Below the pieces are notes generated by a model, which searched no databases, was not told where the DNA came from, and worked only from the letters and a program-made list of their open reading frames with translations. From positions 1 to 7,201 of the forward strand of contig JALHTN010000467.1 in assembly GCA_022865865.1 (NCBI GenBank): DNA of 7,201 nt. The letters run 5' to 3'. The stretch's first letter is position 1. Every line of letters begins with the position of its first letter. Positions 1-6,728 of this stretch are shown piece after piece. The DNA comes from Anaerolineales bacterium. Lineage in GTDB: Bacteria > Chloroflexota > Anaerolineae > Anaerolineales > UBA4823. The position numbers and the translations under genes were made by a program.

Positions 1-1217
1 GGAATGATGGACCCCTATTTTACCTGCGCACGAACTACTTATCCCCTCGTGGGAAATTGATATCCATTGATATTCGTAATCCAGAAAAAAATAATTGGAG
101 AACGATTATTTCCGAGGATCAAGATTCAATCGAAGCGATAAGTTTGATCCATAACCAATTCGCGGTCATCTACCTGCATGATGCTTACCACCAGATTAAG
201 CTATACGACATCACTGGGAATTTTCTAGAAGACATTGAACTTCCAATGATTGGCTCGATCTTCAGCTTTGATCGCGAATCTTATCTATTCGGCAAGCGGC
301 ATGATGATGAATTCTTTTTCTTGTTCAATTCATTCATTTACCCTCCCACTGTATTCAAGTATTCGTTTGCTGACCAAGAATCCTTTGAGGTGGAAAAACC
401 TCAACTCGCATTCGATTTTTCTGATTACACTGTTGATCAATTTTTTATCAAGTCCAAAGATGGAACCCGGATTCCAATGTTCTTGGTCCGCAATGCTAAT
501 AATCAAGATAACCCAGACAATCCTGCAGTGCTTTATGGATATGGAGGCTTTAATATTTCAATTACCCCGGATTTCTTGATCAGCAGGTTAGTGTGGCTCG
601 AACTGGGCGGAACTCTAGCGGTGGCAAACTTAAGGGGAGGAGGAGAATATGGTGAGGAGTGGCACCAAGCTGGCAGCTTATTGAATAAGCAGAATGTATT
701 CGATGACATGATAGCTTGTGCTGAATATCTGATTGAGAATGGCTACACCTCCCGTGAAAAATTAGCCATTGAAGGACGCTCAAATGGAGGCTTATTAGTT
801 GGATCCTGCATGACCCAACGACCAGAACTCTTCGGTGCTGCTTTACCTGCGGTAGGGGTCATGGACATGCTCCGCTTCAATAAATTTACAATTGGCTGGG
901 CCTGGGAAAGCGATTATGGATCCCCGCAGGATCCAGAACAATTCAAAGTACTACATTCATATTCCCCACTGCATAATATCATGCAAGATACTTCTTATCC
1001 CGCCACACTCGTGACCACAGCCGACCATGATGACCGTGTTGTTCCAGGTCACTCATTTAAATTCATTTCCACCTTGCAAAGAGCTCAGGGGGGAGGTGAG
1101 CCAGTGTTGATCCGCATCCAAACTAAAGCTGGACATGGCTTTGGAAAACCCACACAGATCCAGATTGAAGAACAGACGGATATAATTTCATTCCTAATCA
1201 AATCCCTAAAACTCTAA
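1..1217 (+). CDS. Prolyl oligopeptidase (peptidase S9A), C-terminal part; 5' end outside the window
   Basis: Serine peptidase that cuts short peptides after proline, normally in the cytosol. The reading frame is open from codon 3-5 (NDGPLFYLRTNY...), so the gene begins before the window; the TTG at 57 is an internal codon. About 404 residues are visible; family members have roughly 680-720, so the N-terminal propeller blades are missing here. The first ~145 visible residues are the last beta-propeller blades; the alpha/beta-hydrolase domain follows with the family signatures YGYGGFN and NLRGGGEYGEEWH. The triad is complete: nucleophile Ser in GRSNGG (codon 780-782), Asp in DHDDRVVP (1029-1031, first of the DD pair by analogy with pig Asp641) and His in AGHGFGKP (1134-1136). 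The Arg of DDRV, which contacts substrate in the pig enzyme, is also present. The C-terminus looks natural. The next gene follows after 46 bases on the same strand and could be co-transcribed. Family assignment is firm; the precise substrate is unknown. Confidence 0.95.
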   Translation, partial: NDGPLFYLRTNYLSPRGKLISIDIRNPEKNNWRTIISEDQDSIEAISLIHNQFAVIYLHDAYHQIKLYDITGNFLEDIELPMIGSIFSFDRESYLFGKRHDDEFFFLFNSFIYPPTVFKYSFADQESFEVEKPQLAFDFSDYTVDQFFIKSKDGTRIPMFLVRNANNQDNPDNPAVLYGYGGFNISITPDFLISRLVWLELGGTLAVANLRGGGEYGEEWHQAGSLLNKQNVFDDMIACAEYLIENGYTSREKLAIEGRSNGGLLVGSCMTQRPELFGAALPAVGVMDMLRFNKFTIGWAWESDYGSPQDPEQFKVLHSYSPLHNIMQDTSYPATLVTTADHDDRVVPGHSFKFISTLQRAQGGGEPVLIRIQTKAGHGFGKPTQIQIEEQTDIISFLIKSLKL

Positions 1218-1226
1218 TATTTTTCC

Positions 1227-1240
1227 AAGTTAATTGTTCG
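1227..1240 (+). repeat. 14-base direct repeat, copy 1 (AAGTTAATTGTTCG)
   Basis: The 14-mer AAGTTAATTGTTCG starts 9 bases after the prolyl oligopeptidase stop codon and recurs exactly at 6701-6714, where it starts 8 bases after the exporter stop codon. TCAT follows in both copies, directly here and after two extra bases in the other. No function is recognised. A chance match of this length is possible in a window of this size, so the similar placement is the main reason to record it. Confidence 0.35.
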
Positions 1241-1254
1241 TCATTCTCAAACTT

Positions 1255-1258
1255 AGGA
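1255..1258 (+). promoter_or_regulatory. Shine-Dalgarno site deciding the start of the 1264 MFS gene
   Basis: AGGA lies 5 bases before the ATG at 1264. An upstream in-frame TTG at 1234 would add ten residues (MFVILKLRIN) but has no Shine-Dalgarno sequence before it. The ATG is therefore preferred. Confidence 0.6.
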
Positions 1259-1263
1259 TAAAC

Positions 1264-2421
1264 ATGGTCAAGAACACATCAATCATCACATCTTCATCCT
1301 ATATTTCGATGTTGCTATTAGGGGTTGCGGCAACCTTAATTGGAGCTGCCGCTCGAAATATTGGTTTATCTCCTTATGAAATTAGCCTGATGATTATGAT
1401 TCAGAATTTAGGTTTTATGGTTTCTGTGATGATTTCTGGAGCGTTGGCGGATACCTATTCGAAACCTAAAATTCTCATGATCGGCAGCCTGATCCTTTCA
1501 GCATCTTTCCTCACTTTTTATTCCACCGCGGCGTTTAATTTGAACCTGGTTATCATGTTCATGATCGGTGCGGGGATCGGAACTTATGAGGGAGTAACCG
1601 ATGCAATGCTGATTGACATCCACCCCCAAAAAGAGAGCCTGCACATCAATATCAATCACTTTTTTGTGACTTTTGGCTCGATATTGATTACGGTCTACTT
1701 GATCTTCCTGCAAATGAATTGGCGCAACGCGGTCGTTCAATCGGGAATCATTGTATTTGGACTAGCGATATTATTTGCACTCATAAAATTATCTACCAGG
1801 ATAAAGACTACTGAACCATATCTGGAGCGAATGAGAATTCTCACCCGTGATAAAGTAGTCGTTGTTTTTTTCATAGCTACGGCCTTAGTGGTGGGGATTG
1901 AAGCCGGAACGATTGGTATTTTAACCACATATTTAATGGATATGCGAGCATTCACTCAAGTCACATCAAAGATCGGATTGGTAATATTCCTGCTGGGTAT
2001 GGCGCTGGGTCGTGTAATCATTGGCATTTTTGCACCTCAAGATAAGATTAACCAGATCCTGCTTGCACTGTTTGGAGCCTCTGTTATTATCTACTCCACT
2101 CTTTTCTTCTTCGATTTGAAATTCTTAACCTATGGTGTGATTTTCTTGGCAGGATTATCAATATCCGCCCTTTTACCTTTAATGTTGGCCAAAGCGGGAC
2201 TGATTTACAGTGAGATGGCCGGTACTGTTTTGGGTTCCATTAAAGTTGCCATTCCAATCGGTGGGATATTAATTCCTTTCGCAATGTCAAATTTGGTGAA
2301 ATATTGGAGTTTTAATCTATCGTTGATCGTTTTCCCCCTTTCGCTATTGACGGCATTTGTGTTAATCTACTTGACCACATCCACCGAATCCAAAGTGGGT
2401 AAATCGTCATCCGCGGATTGA
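1264..2421 (+). CDS. Major facilitator superfamily transporter, 12-helix, FHS/sugar-porter-like
   Basis: Secondary transporter of the inner membrane, 385 residues from the ATG at 1264. The hydrophobic profile fits 12 helices in two halves of six, split by a charged loop around residues 179-197 (STRIKTTEPYLERMRILTR). A motif-A-like loop, GALADTYSKPK, lies between helices 2 and 3. Helix 4 has acidic residues Glu109 and Asp113 (GTYEGVTD), followed by a His/Asn-rich stretch LHININHFFVTFGS that resembles the N-x-x-H-x-x-F-G pattern of the fucose/hexose (FHS-type) branch. Glu213 sits in helix 7 (VGIEAG). Buried acidic residues suggest proton coupling; this is inference. The substrate cannot be read from sequence: a sugar, a peptide product of the neighbouring oligopeptidase, or a drug are all possible. 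It ends 16 bases from the convergent msrQ stop codon. Family is secure; subfamily is tentative. Confidence 0.85.
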   Translation: MVKNTSIITSSSYISMLLLGVAATLIGAAARNIGLSPYEISLMIMIQNLGFMVSVMISGALADTYSKPKILMIGSLILSASFLTFYSTAAFNLNLVIMFMIGAGIGTYEGVTDAMLIDIHPQKESLHININHFFVTFGSILITVYLIFLQMNWRNAVVQSGIIVFGLAILFALIKLSTRIKTTEPYLERMRILTRDKVVVVFFIATALVVGIEAGTIGILTTYLMDMRAFTQVTSKIGLVIFLLGMALGRVIIGIFAPQDKINQILLALFGASVIIYSTLFFFDLKFLTYGVIFLAGLSISALLPLMLAKAGLIYSEMAGTVLGSIKVAIPIGGILIPFAMSNLVKYWSFNLSLIVFPLSLLTAFVLIYLTTSTESKVGKSSSAD

Positions 2422-2438
2422 ATACCTGTCAGCAATCC
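2415..2438. terminator. Possible weak bidirectional hairpin between convergent genes
   Basis: GGATTG (2415-2420) and CAATCC (2433-2438) form a perfect 6-base inverted repeat around a 12-base loop, filling the short gap between the convergent MFS and msrQ genes and overlapping the ends of both. Neither side has a clear T-run, so it is not a standard intrinsic terminator. It may be a weak one or a chance repeat. Confidence 0.25.
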
Positions 2439-3154
2439 TATCCTGGATGTTTATCTCCTGAAACCGACCTCGCAATGGGATTGGGGATAATTTTTCTCTT
2501 AATGGATCCGGGTAAATCATGCAGCATTCGAATTAGCTTGTGCTGTCTAATTCGGCTCAGCTGCCGGCGGACATAAGGGATGCGAGCGACAAGGAGCAAT
2601 AAAACTACTCCCCCATACAACAATGGTACTCGGATGTCTGATTTTACAAGCCAGATATAATGGATGATCACCAATATCCCGGCCAGGTAGACGAACTTAT
2701 GCAATTTTGACCAGGTCTTTCCCATTCGTTTCATCCAACCACGTGTCGATGTTAGCGCTAAAACCAGAAGTATCAATCCAGCTGAAAATCCAACCAGGGC
2801 GTATCTCTTCTCGAATATGGCTTCTTGAAGGAGAACCAGGTCAAATTGATAGTCCAAACCAATAAAGATCAAAAAATGAATGCTGGCATATAAGAAGGCA
2901 TATAATCCCAATGGCCGCCTTACCTTCAGCGCTTGCTTGAAACCAAAAACTGTGTTAATGGGTGTGCAGGCAAGGGATAAAATGAGCAGCACCAATGCAT
3001 ATTTTCCAGTGCGGAGTTCCAAAGCTTGGATTGGATTAAAAGTTAGATTATCTTGAGTCCAATTAAATATCAGCAGTATCAAAGGTAGTAATGCAGCGAT
3101 ATGTACTGCAGCCTGGAATTTTGTAAATCGTGGAAATGAGATCTTAACCATCAT
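2438..3154 (-). CDS. msrQ: MsrQ, haem-binding membrane subunit of the methionine sulfoxide reductase MsrPQ
   Basis: Inner-membrane cytochrome of the ferric-reductase-like transmembrane family (formerly YedZ); it passes electrons from the quinone pool to MsrP. It has 238 residues from the ATG at 3154. That start has AGG (3161-3163, complement) six bases upstream; a TTG at 3157 and a second ATG at 3151 are alternatives. About six membrane helices are visible, with a conserved start of helix 1 (VHIAALLP) and the family motifs RRPLGLYAF, LALTSTRGW and GKTWSKLHKFVYL. His93, His152 and His165 match the haem-ligand positions of E. coli MsrQ (His91, His151, His164) almost number for number. A basic, probably cytosolic tail of about 40 residues follows the last helix and makes the protein longer than the 211-residue E. 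coli form. It lies 43 bases downstream of msrP on the same strand, the usual msrP-msrQ operon order. It is convergent with the MFS gene. Confidence 0.93.
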   Translation of the reverse strand: MMVKISFPRFTKFQAAVHIAALLPLILLIFNWTQDNLTFNPIQALELRTGKYALVLLILSLACTPINTVFGFKQALKVRRPLGLYAFLYASIHFLIFIGLDYQFDLVLLQEAIFEKRYALVGFSAGLILLVLALTSTRGWMKRMGKTWSKLHKFVYLAGILVIIHYIWLVKSDIRVPLLYGGVVLLLLVARIPYVRRQLSRIRQHKLIRMLHDLPGSIKRKIIPNPIARSVSGDKHPG

Positions 3155-3197
3155 CAATTGCCTAAAGTAATATACTCACGAATGCGGACATGTTTAT

Positions 3198-4133
3198 TTA
3201 ATAATTCACAGATAAATCCATATCGCTGTAGAGATGTGCTACTTCTTCCTCATAACCATTGAACATCAGTGTTTTTTGGCGTCCCGACTCCCCAATCCGG
3301 CGTTCTGATGCTTGGGACCAGCGAGGATGGGTAACATCAGGATTCACAGTCGCGTAAAACCCATATTCATTCGGCGCAGCCGCCATCCATAGTGAAGTCG
3401 GCATTTCCTCAACCAGATCAATTTTCACAATCCCTTTAATGCTCTTGAATCCATACTTCCAGGGAACGACCAATCGGATGGGTGCTCCGGACTGGGGCAG
3501 CAATTCTTTCCCATACAAGCCGGTAGCAAGGATTGTTAAATCGTTCATTGCCTCATCCAGCCGCAGTCCTTCTATATACGGCCATTGGTAACCCTGGTTA
3601 TTCTGTCCGGGCATCTTTTCAGGGTCATATAGGGTCTCAAAGCGAACATATTTTGCATTGGATGTCGGTTCAACTTCTTTCAGCAATTCAGCCAGTGGAA
3701 ACCCCATCCAGGGAATAACCATCGACCATGCTTCGACGCAGCGTAGCCTGTAAATTCTCTCCTGTAGCGCGAATTTGCTCAGGTCATCGATATCATATGT
3801 TTTGGGATTATTAACTAACCCACCAATTGCAACCTCCCATGGAGAGGTAGGAAAATCTTTCGCTAAATCTGCAACACGTTCTTTGTTAATTGTGAATTCG
3901 TAGTAATTATTATAATTAGTTACTGCGTCGAAAGATGTTAATGGTTCAGAAAATTCTGTTGGCGTTGCACCAATGGGGATCTCAGTTGGGACATCCGTAG
4001 AAGGCACAGATTGCCCCCTACAAGCTGCTAAAACCATTGCACTGGCGCCGAGTATACCCATACCCTTAAGAAAATCCCTGCGAGACATATATCGGCTTTC
4101 TGATGTAATTTCTGAAGAATTAATCTGCTGCAT
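3198..4133 (-). CDS. msrP: MsrP, Tat-exported molybdopterin methionine sulfoxide reductase (lipoprotein form)
   Basis: Catalytic subunit (formerly YedY) that reduces methionine sulfoxide in exported proteins, using electrons from MsrQ. It has 311 residues. The start at 4133 is fixed by AAAGGA (4140-4145, complement) six bases upstream. The N-terminus has a twin-arginine signal (SRRDFLKG, Arg18-Arg19), a short hydrophobic core and a perfect lipobox LAAC with Cys38, followed by a Pro/Thr-rich linker (about 44-60). The mature domain has the sulfite-oxidase fold signatures NYNNYYEF (73-80) and ERIYRLRCVEAWSMVIPW; Cys132 in the latter is the expected molybdenum ligand, equivalent to the catalytic Cys of E. 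coli MsrP. PTSNAKYVRFET, GLRLDEAM, VPWKYGFKSIKGI, NEYGFYATVNP and HPRWSQASERRIG are also near-identical to the E. coli protein. E. coli MsrP is soluble in the periplasm, so the lipobox is a notable difference, suggesting anchoring to the outer face of the membrane. No molybdopterin biosynthesis gene is in the window. Confidence 0.96.
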   Translation of the reverse strand: MQQINSSEITSESRYMSRRDFLKGMGILGASAMVLAACRGQSVPSTDVPTEIPIGATPTEFSEPLTSFDAVTNYNNYYEFTINKERVADLAKDFPTSPWEVAIGGLVNNPKTYDIDDLSKFALQERIYRLRCVEAWSMVIPWMGFPLAELLKEVEPTSNAKYVRFETLYDPEKMPGQNNQGYQWPYIEGLRLDEAMNDLTILATGLYGKELLPQSGAPIRLVVPWKYGFKSIKGIVKIDLVEEMPTSLWMAAAPNEYGFYATVNPDVTHPRWSQASERRIGESGRQKTLMFNGYEEEVAHLYSDMDLSVNY

Positions 4134-4287
4134 TTCTCATCCTTTTAAATTTAGACCAATGATATCTTAATTGAATAAAGGATACAATATAAATATTACA
4201 AATATATAAACATAATTTAAGCAATTCCTTAACTTAGGATAAGATTTATCATCGAAAATTCTCGTGACAATCCTTCAAAGGAGATCC
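4134..4287. promoter_or_regulatory. Divergent promoter region between msrPQ and rtcA
   Basis: This 154-base, strongly AT-rich gap is the only space from which both the msrP-msrQ operon (minus) and the rtcA-exporter pair (plus) can be started. Candidate sigma-70-like boxes, all imperfect: minus strand TTGCTT (complement of 4219-4224) and TGTAAT (complement of 4195-4200) with 18 bases between; plus strand TTGAAT (4171-4176) and TATTAC (4194-4199) with 17 between. The two sets overlap around 4194-4200, so the promoters could interfere or share an operator, but I see no convincing operator palindrome. A regulatory role follows from the gene layout; the exact boxes are guesses. Confidence 0.55.
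4277..4283 (+). promoter_or_regulatory. Strong Shine-Dalgarno site deciding the rtcA start
   Basis: AAAGGAG lies four bases before the ATG at 4288. An in-frame GTG at 4264 would add eight residues but overlaps poorly with the family start, which begins just before the DG-x-x-GEGGGQ motif. The ATG is clearly the start. Confidence 0.8.
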
Positions 4288-5322
4288 ATGCTGTCAATCG
4301 ATGGTGGTATGGGAGAGGGTGGCGGACAGGTTTTGCGTACTTGTCTATCCCTGTCGCTGACAACCGGTCAACCATTTAGAATATCTGGTATCCGTTCTGG
4401 CAGGAATAAACCCGGTCTTCGTGCTCAGCATTTGAATGCCGTTCGGTTAGCACAAAGGATTGGATCCGCCCGGGTCGAAGGTGCTGAATTAAATTCAACT
4501 TGTCTTATCTTTTACCCAACCGGTATCCGGACCGGGAGCTATAAAAGCGAGATTGGTACAGCGGGTTCAACTTCACTAGTACTACAAACCTTATTTCTAC
4601 CTCTCAGCTTTGGCAGGAATCCTTCAAACCTCAGAATTTCTGGAGGAACACATGTTCCGTACGCACCGAGTTTCGATTGGTTAAACTCACATTGGATACA
4701 TTATCTGAAGAAGATAGGTTTCCAAATATCCATAGACCTTGAGCAAGCAGGTTTTTATCCCCAGGGTGGTGGACGAATTCGCGCTAAAATTATTCCGGTA
4801 GATAAGGTATCCGGGTTATCCCTTTCCCATCGCGGTTCACTAAAACATATTCACGGCAATTCAGCAGTGGCAAACCTCGATCGAAAAATAGCAGAAAGAC
4901 AACGCAATCAAATTGTTCGCCGATTGGGCCACAAGTATCCATTAAATGATATCCGCATTGTGCAGCTGCCTTCAAAATTTAAAGGAACGAGTATCACCTT
5001 AGTTTGTGAGTTTGAACAAACCCGGTGCTGTTATTTCTCGCTTGGCGCACCAGGTAAACCAGCAGAAAAGGTTGCGGATGAAGTTTGTGAAAAGATTGAG
5101 TTGTTGTTATCCACTGAAGCAACCCTCGATGAATATCTTGCAGATCAGCTGCTGCTGCCTCTTTCAGTTGCTGGCTCAAAATCTACCTATTCTACAGTAA
5201 AGATTACTGACCACCTGCGAACCAATGCAGATGTAATTCAATCATTCGTTAATACGAAAATCGAGATTATTGGAAATTCAGGATCAACCGGAATCATCTC
5301 AATCTCCCCTGATTTCCAATGA
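4288..5322 (+). CDS. rtcA: RNA 3'-terminal phosphate cyclase
   Basis: Converts an RNA 3'-phosphate end to a 2',3'-cyclic phosphate using ATP through a covalent enzyme-AMP and an RNA-adenylate; a cytosolic RNA end-processing or repair enzyme. It has 344 residues, close to the usual ~340. The family motifs are in order: DGGMGEGGGQVLR (5-17), RSGRNKPGLRAQHLNAV (36-52), EIGTAGSTSLVLQTL, GGTHVPYAP, GFYPQGGG (155-162) and YLADQLLLPLSVAG. The nucleophile is His309 in TDHLRTN (codon 5212-5214), the same residue number as the adenylated His309 of E. coli RtcA, so the enzyme should be active. It should not be confused with the eukaryotic Rcl1-type paralogue, which lacks this His. The gene has its own strong ribosome site, faces away from msrP, and overlaps the following exporter gene by four bases (ATGA). 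No rtcB ligase or rtcR regulator lies in the window, unlike the E. coli rtcBA operon. Confidence 0.95.
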   Translation: MLSIDGGMGEGGGQVLRTCLSLSLTTGQPFRISGIRSGRNKPGLRAQHLNAVRLAQRIGSARVEGAELNSTCLIFYPTGIRTGSYKSEIGTAGSTSLVLQTLFLPLSFGRNPSNLRISGGTHVPYAPSFDWLNSHWIHYLKKIGFQISIDLEQAGFYPQGGGRIRAKIIPVDKVSGLSLSHRGSLKHIHGNSAVANLDRKIAERQRNQIVRRLGHKYPLNDIRIVQLPSKFKGTSITLVCEFEQTRCCYFSLGAPGKPAEKVADEVCEKIELLLSTEATLDEYLADQLLLPLSVAGSKSTYSTVKITDHLRTNADVIQSFVNTKIEIIGNSGSTGIISISPDFQ

Positions 5323-6692
5323 ATTTGTTGTCGCTTAGAATTGATCAAAAGTGGTTAGTGCTCATCGCTATAGGAATGAGCACCTTTATGTCCGCATTAG
5401 ACACCAGCGTGGTCAATACGGTTTTACCGATCATTACGAAATCCTTTGACAGCGATATCGCCACAGTCGAATGGGTAGTCATAATCTATCTATTGATCGT
5501 CAGCGGTTTACTGCTAAGTTTCGGAAGGTTGGGTGATATCCGCGGACATAAACCAGTATTCTTAATTGGTTTTTCAATCTTCATCATCAGCTCAGCATTT
5601 TGCGGATGGTCACCCAAAATCGAATCACTCATCGTATTCAGGGGTTTTCAAGCATTGGGTGCTGCCATGCTGGCAGCAAATTCTCCAGCCATACTAACTA
5701 AAAGTTTTCCCTCTTCGCAGCGCGGTCAGGCTTTGGGATTGCAGGCGACGATGACCTATTTAGGTTTGACCGCGGCACCCTCACTTGGAGGCTGGCTGAC
5801 TGACCTGGTATCATGGCGAGCAGTTTTTTTTATCAACATTCCTGTCGGAATTTTTGCGCTTATCCTTGCCTGGTTATTTATCCCTTCAGATAAGCAAAGA
5901 AAACTTCGAGAACCATTCGATTTTCCGGGAGCAATTTTGTTTCTTGCAGGGTTAGTGGCTCTACTTCTAGCTTTAAACCAGGGATATGCATTGGGTTGGT
6001 ATTCCCCCACTATTATCGGATTGTTCATCTTTGCCGGAGTATTCTTAGCAATTTTTGTCTTCATCGAGTATAAAAGCCCAAATCCCCTCCTGGATTTACG
6101 GTTATTCTCTAATCGCGTTTTTTCTGCTTCAGCAATCAGTGCAGTATTAAATTACATTGCCGTTTTCAGTATTTTATTGCTGATGCCTTTTTATTTGCTG
6201 CAGGGACGTGAGTTCAGCCCCTCCCAGGCTGGTCTCATTTTGACCATTCAGCCAATTGTCATGGCGATCATCGCTCCCATATCAGGAAGCATTTCCGACC
6301 GCATCGGAACGAGAATACCGACTGTCCTGGGTATGACTCTCTTAGCAGTGGGTATTTTCCTGATGTCGAGATTAGGTCCAATTACCCCCATTTACCAGGT
6401 TGGAATTGCACTCGCAATTGTTGGGCTTGGTACAGGAACATTCATTTCACCAAACAACAGTGCCATTATGGGAGCAGCACCGATCAAACGTCAGGGTATT
6501 GCAGCAGGATTATTAGCTACTGCCCGGTCAACAGGTATGGTATTGGGTGTAGGATTAGCAGGGGCGATATTCACCACAATTTTAGCAACCACAGGTGATG
6601 AAAACGCAATCTATGTTGCTTTTAGTACCAGTTTGATTGCAGCCGCTGGTTTCGCCGCGGCGGGTGCCATTTTTGCAGCGATAAAGAAGTGA
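5319..6692 (+). CDS. DHA2-type (14-helix) MFS multidrug exporter
   Basis: Proton-driven drug efflux permease of the EmrB/QacA type in the inner membrane; 457 residues with a profile consistent with 14 helices. Visible signatures: LDTSVVNTVLP (27-37) in helix 1, including the acidic residue typical of the branch; motif A GRLGDIRGHKP (69-79) in the loop after helix 2; RGFQALGAA (108-116); an antiporter motif-C-like GLTAAPSLGGWLTD (149-162) in helix 5, with the usual GP replaced by AP; and WRAVFFINIPVG (166-177), characteristic of DHA2 proteins. A second motif-A-like loop, ISDRIGTR (325-332), lies in the C-terminal half. The start ATG overlaps the rtcA stop (ATGA) with no good ribosome site of its own, so translation is probably coupled to rtcA. 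No EmrA-type membrane-fusion partner is present. Substrate is unknown. It is convergent with the VWA gene, 36 bases away. Confidence 0.92.
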   Translation: MNLLSLRIDQKWLVLIAIGMSTFMSALDTSVVNTVLPIITKSFDSDIATVEWVVIIYLLIVSGLLLSFGRLGDIRGHKPVFLIGFSIFIISSAFCGWSPKIESLIVFRGFQALGAAMLAANSPAILTKSFPSSQRGQALGLQATMTYLGLTAAPSLGGWLTDLVSWRAVFFINIPVGIFALILAWLFIPSDKQRKLREPFDFPGAILFLAGLVALLLALNQGYALGWYSPTIIGLFIFAGVFLAIFVFIEYKSPNPLLDLRLFSNRVFSASAISAVLNYIAVFSILLLMPFYLLQGREFSPSQAGLILTIQPIVMAIIAPISGSISDRIGTRIPTVLGMTLLAVGIFLMSRLGPITPIYQVGIALAIVGLGTGTFISPNNSAIMGAAPIKRQGIAAGLLATARSTGMVLGVGLAGAIFTTILATTGDENAIYVAFSTSLIAAAGFAAAGAIFAAIKK

Positions 6693-6700
6693 TTATTTAT

Positions 6701-6714
6701 AAGTTAATTGTTCG
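6701..6714 (+). repeat. 14-base direct repeat, copy 2 (AAGTTAATTGTTCG)
   Basis: Exact second copy of the 14-mer at 1227-1240, here in the 36-base gap between the convergent exporter and VWA genes, 8 bases after the exporter stop. No clear hairpin terminator is seen in this gap. Confidence 0.35.
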
Positions 6715-6728
6715 CATCATGCTTATTC

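Noticed and set aside
57..59. TTG as the start of the prolyl oligopeptidase gene
   Set aside because: The frame is open to the first bases of the window and the upstream residues (DGPLFYLRTNY) match the family, so the gene simply starts outside.
1250..4242. 12-mer AACTTAGGATAA at 1250-1261 and 4231-4242, upstream of two plus-strand genes
   Set aside because: About one pair of matching 12-mers is expected by chance in a window of this length. At 1250 it overlaps the ribosome site, at 4231 it does not, so the roles differ.
4790..5200. Short open frames on both strands within rtcA
   Set aside because: They have no family similarity or good ribosome sites and are fully explained as shadows of the conserved rtcA frame.
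5824..5831. Run of eight T in the exporter gene as a frameshift or slippage site
   Set aside because: It encodes Val-Phe-Phe within the conserved WRAVFFINIPVG stretch and the frame is intact on both sides; no overlapping frame with family similarity is seen.
6714..6722. GCATCATGC palindrome as a terminator between the exporter and VWA genes
   Set aside because: The arms are only four bases with a one-base centre, which cannot form a hairpin loop, and no T-run follows.
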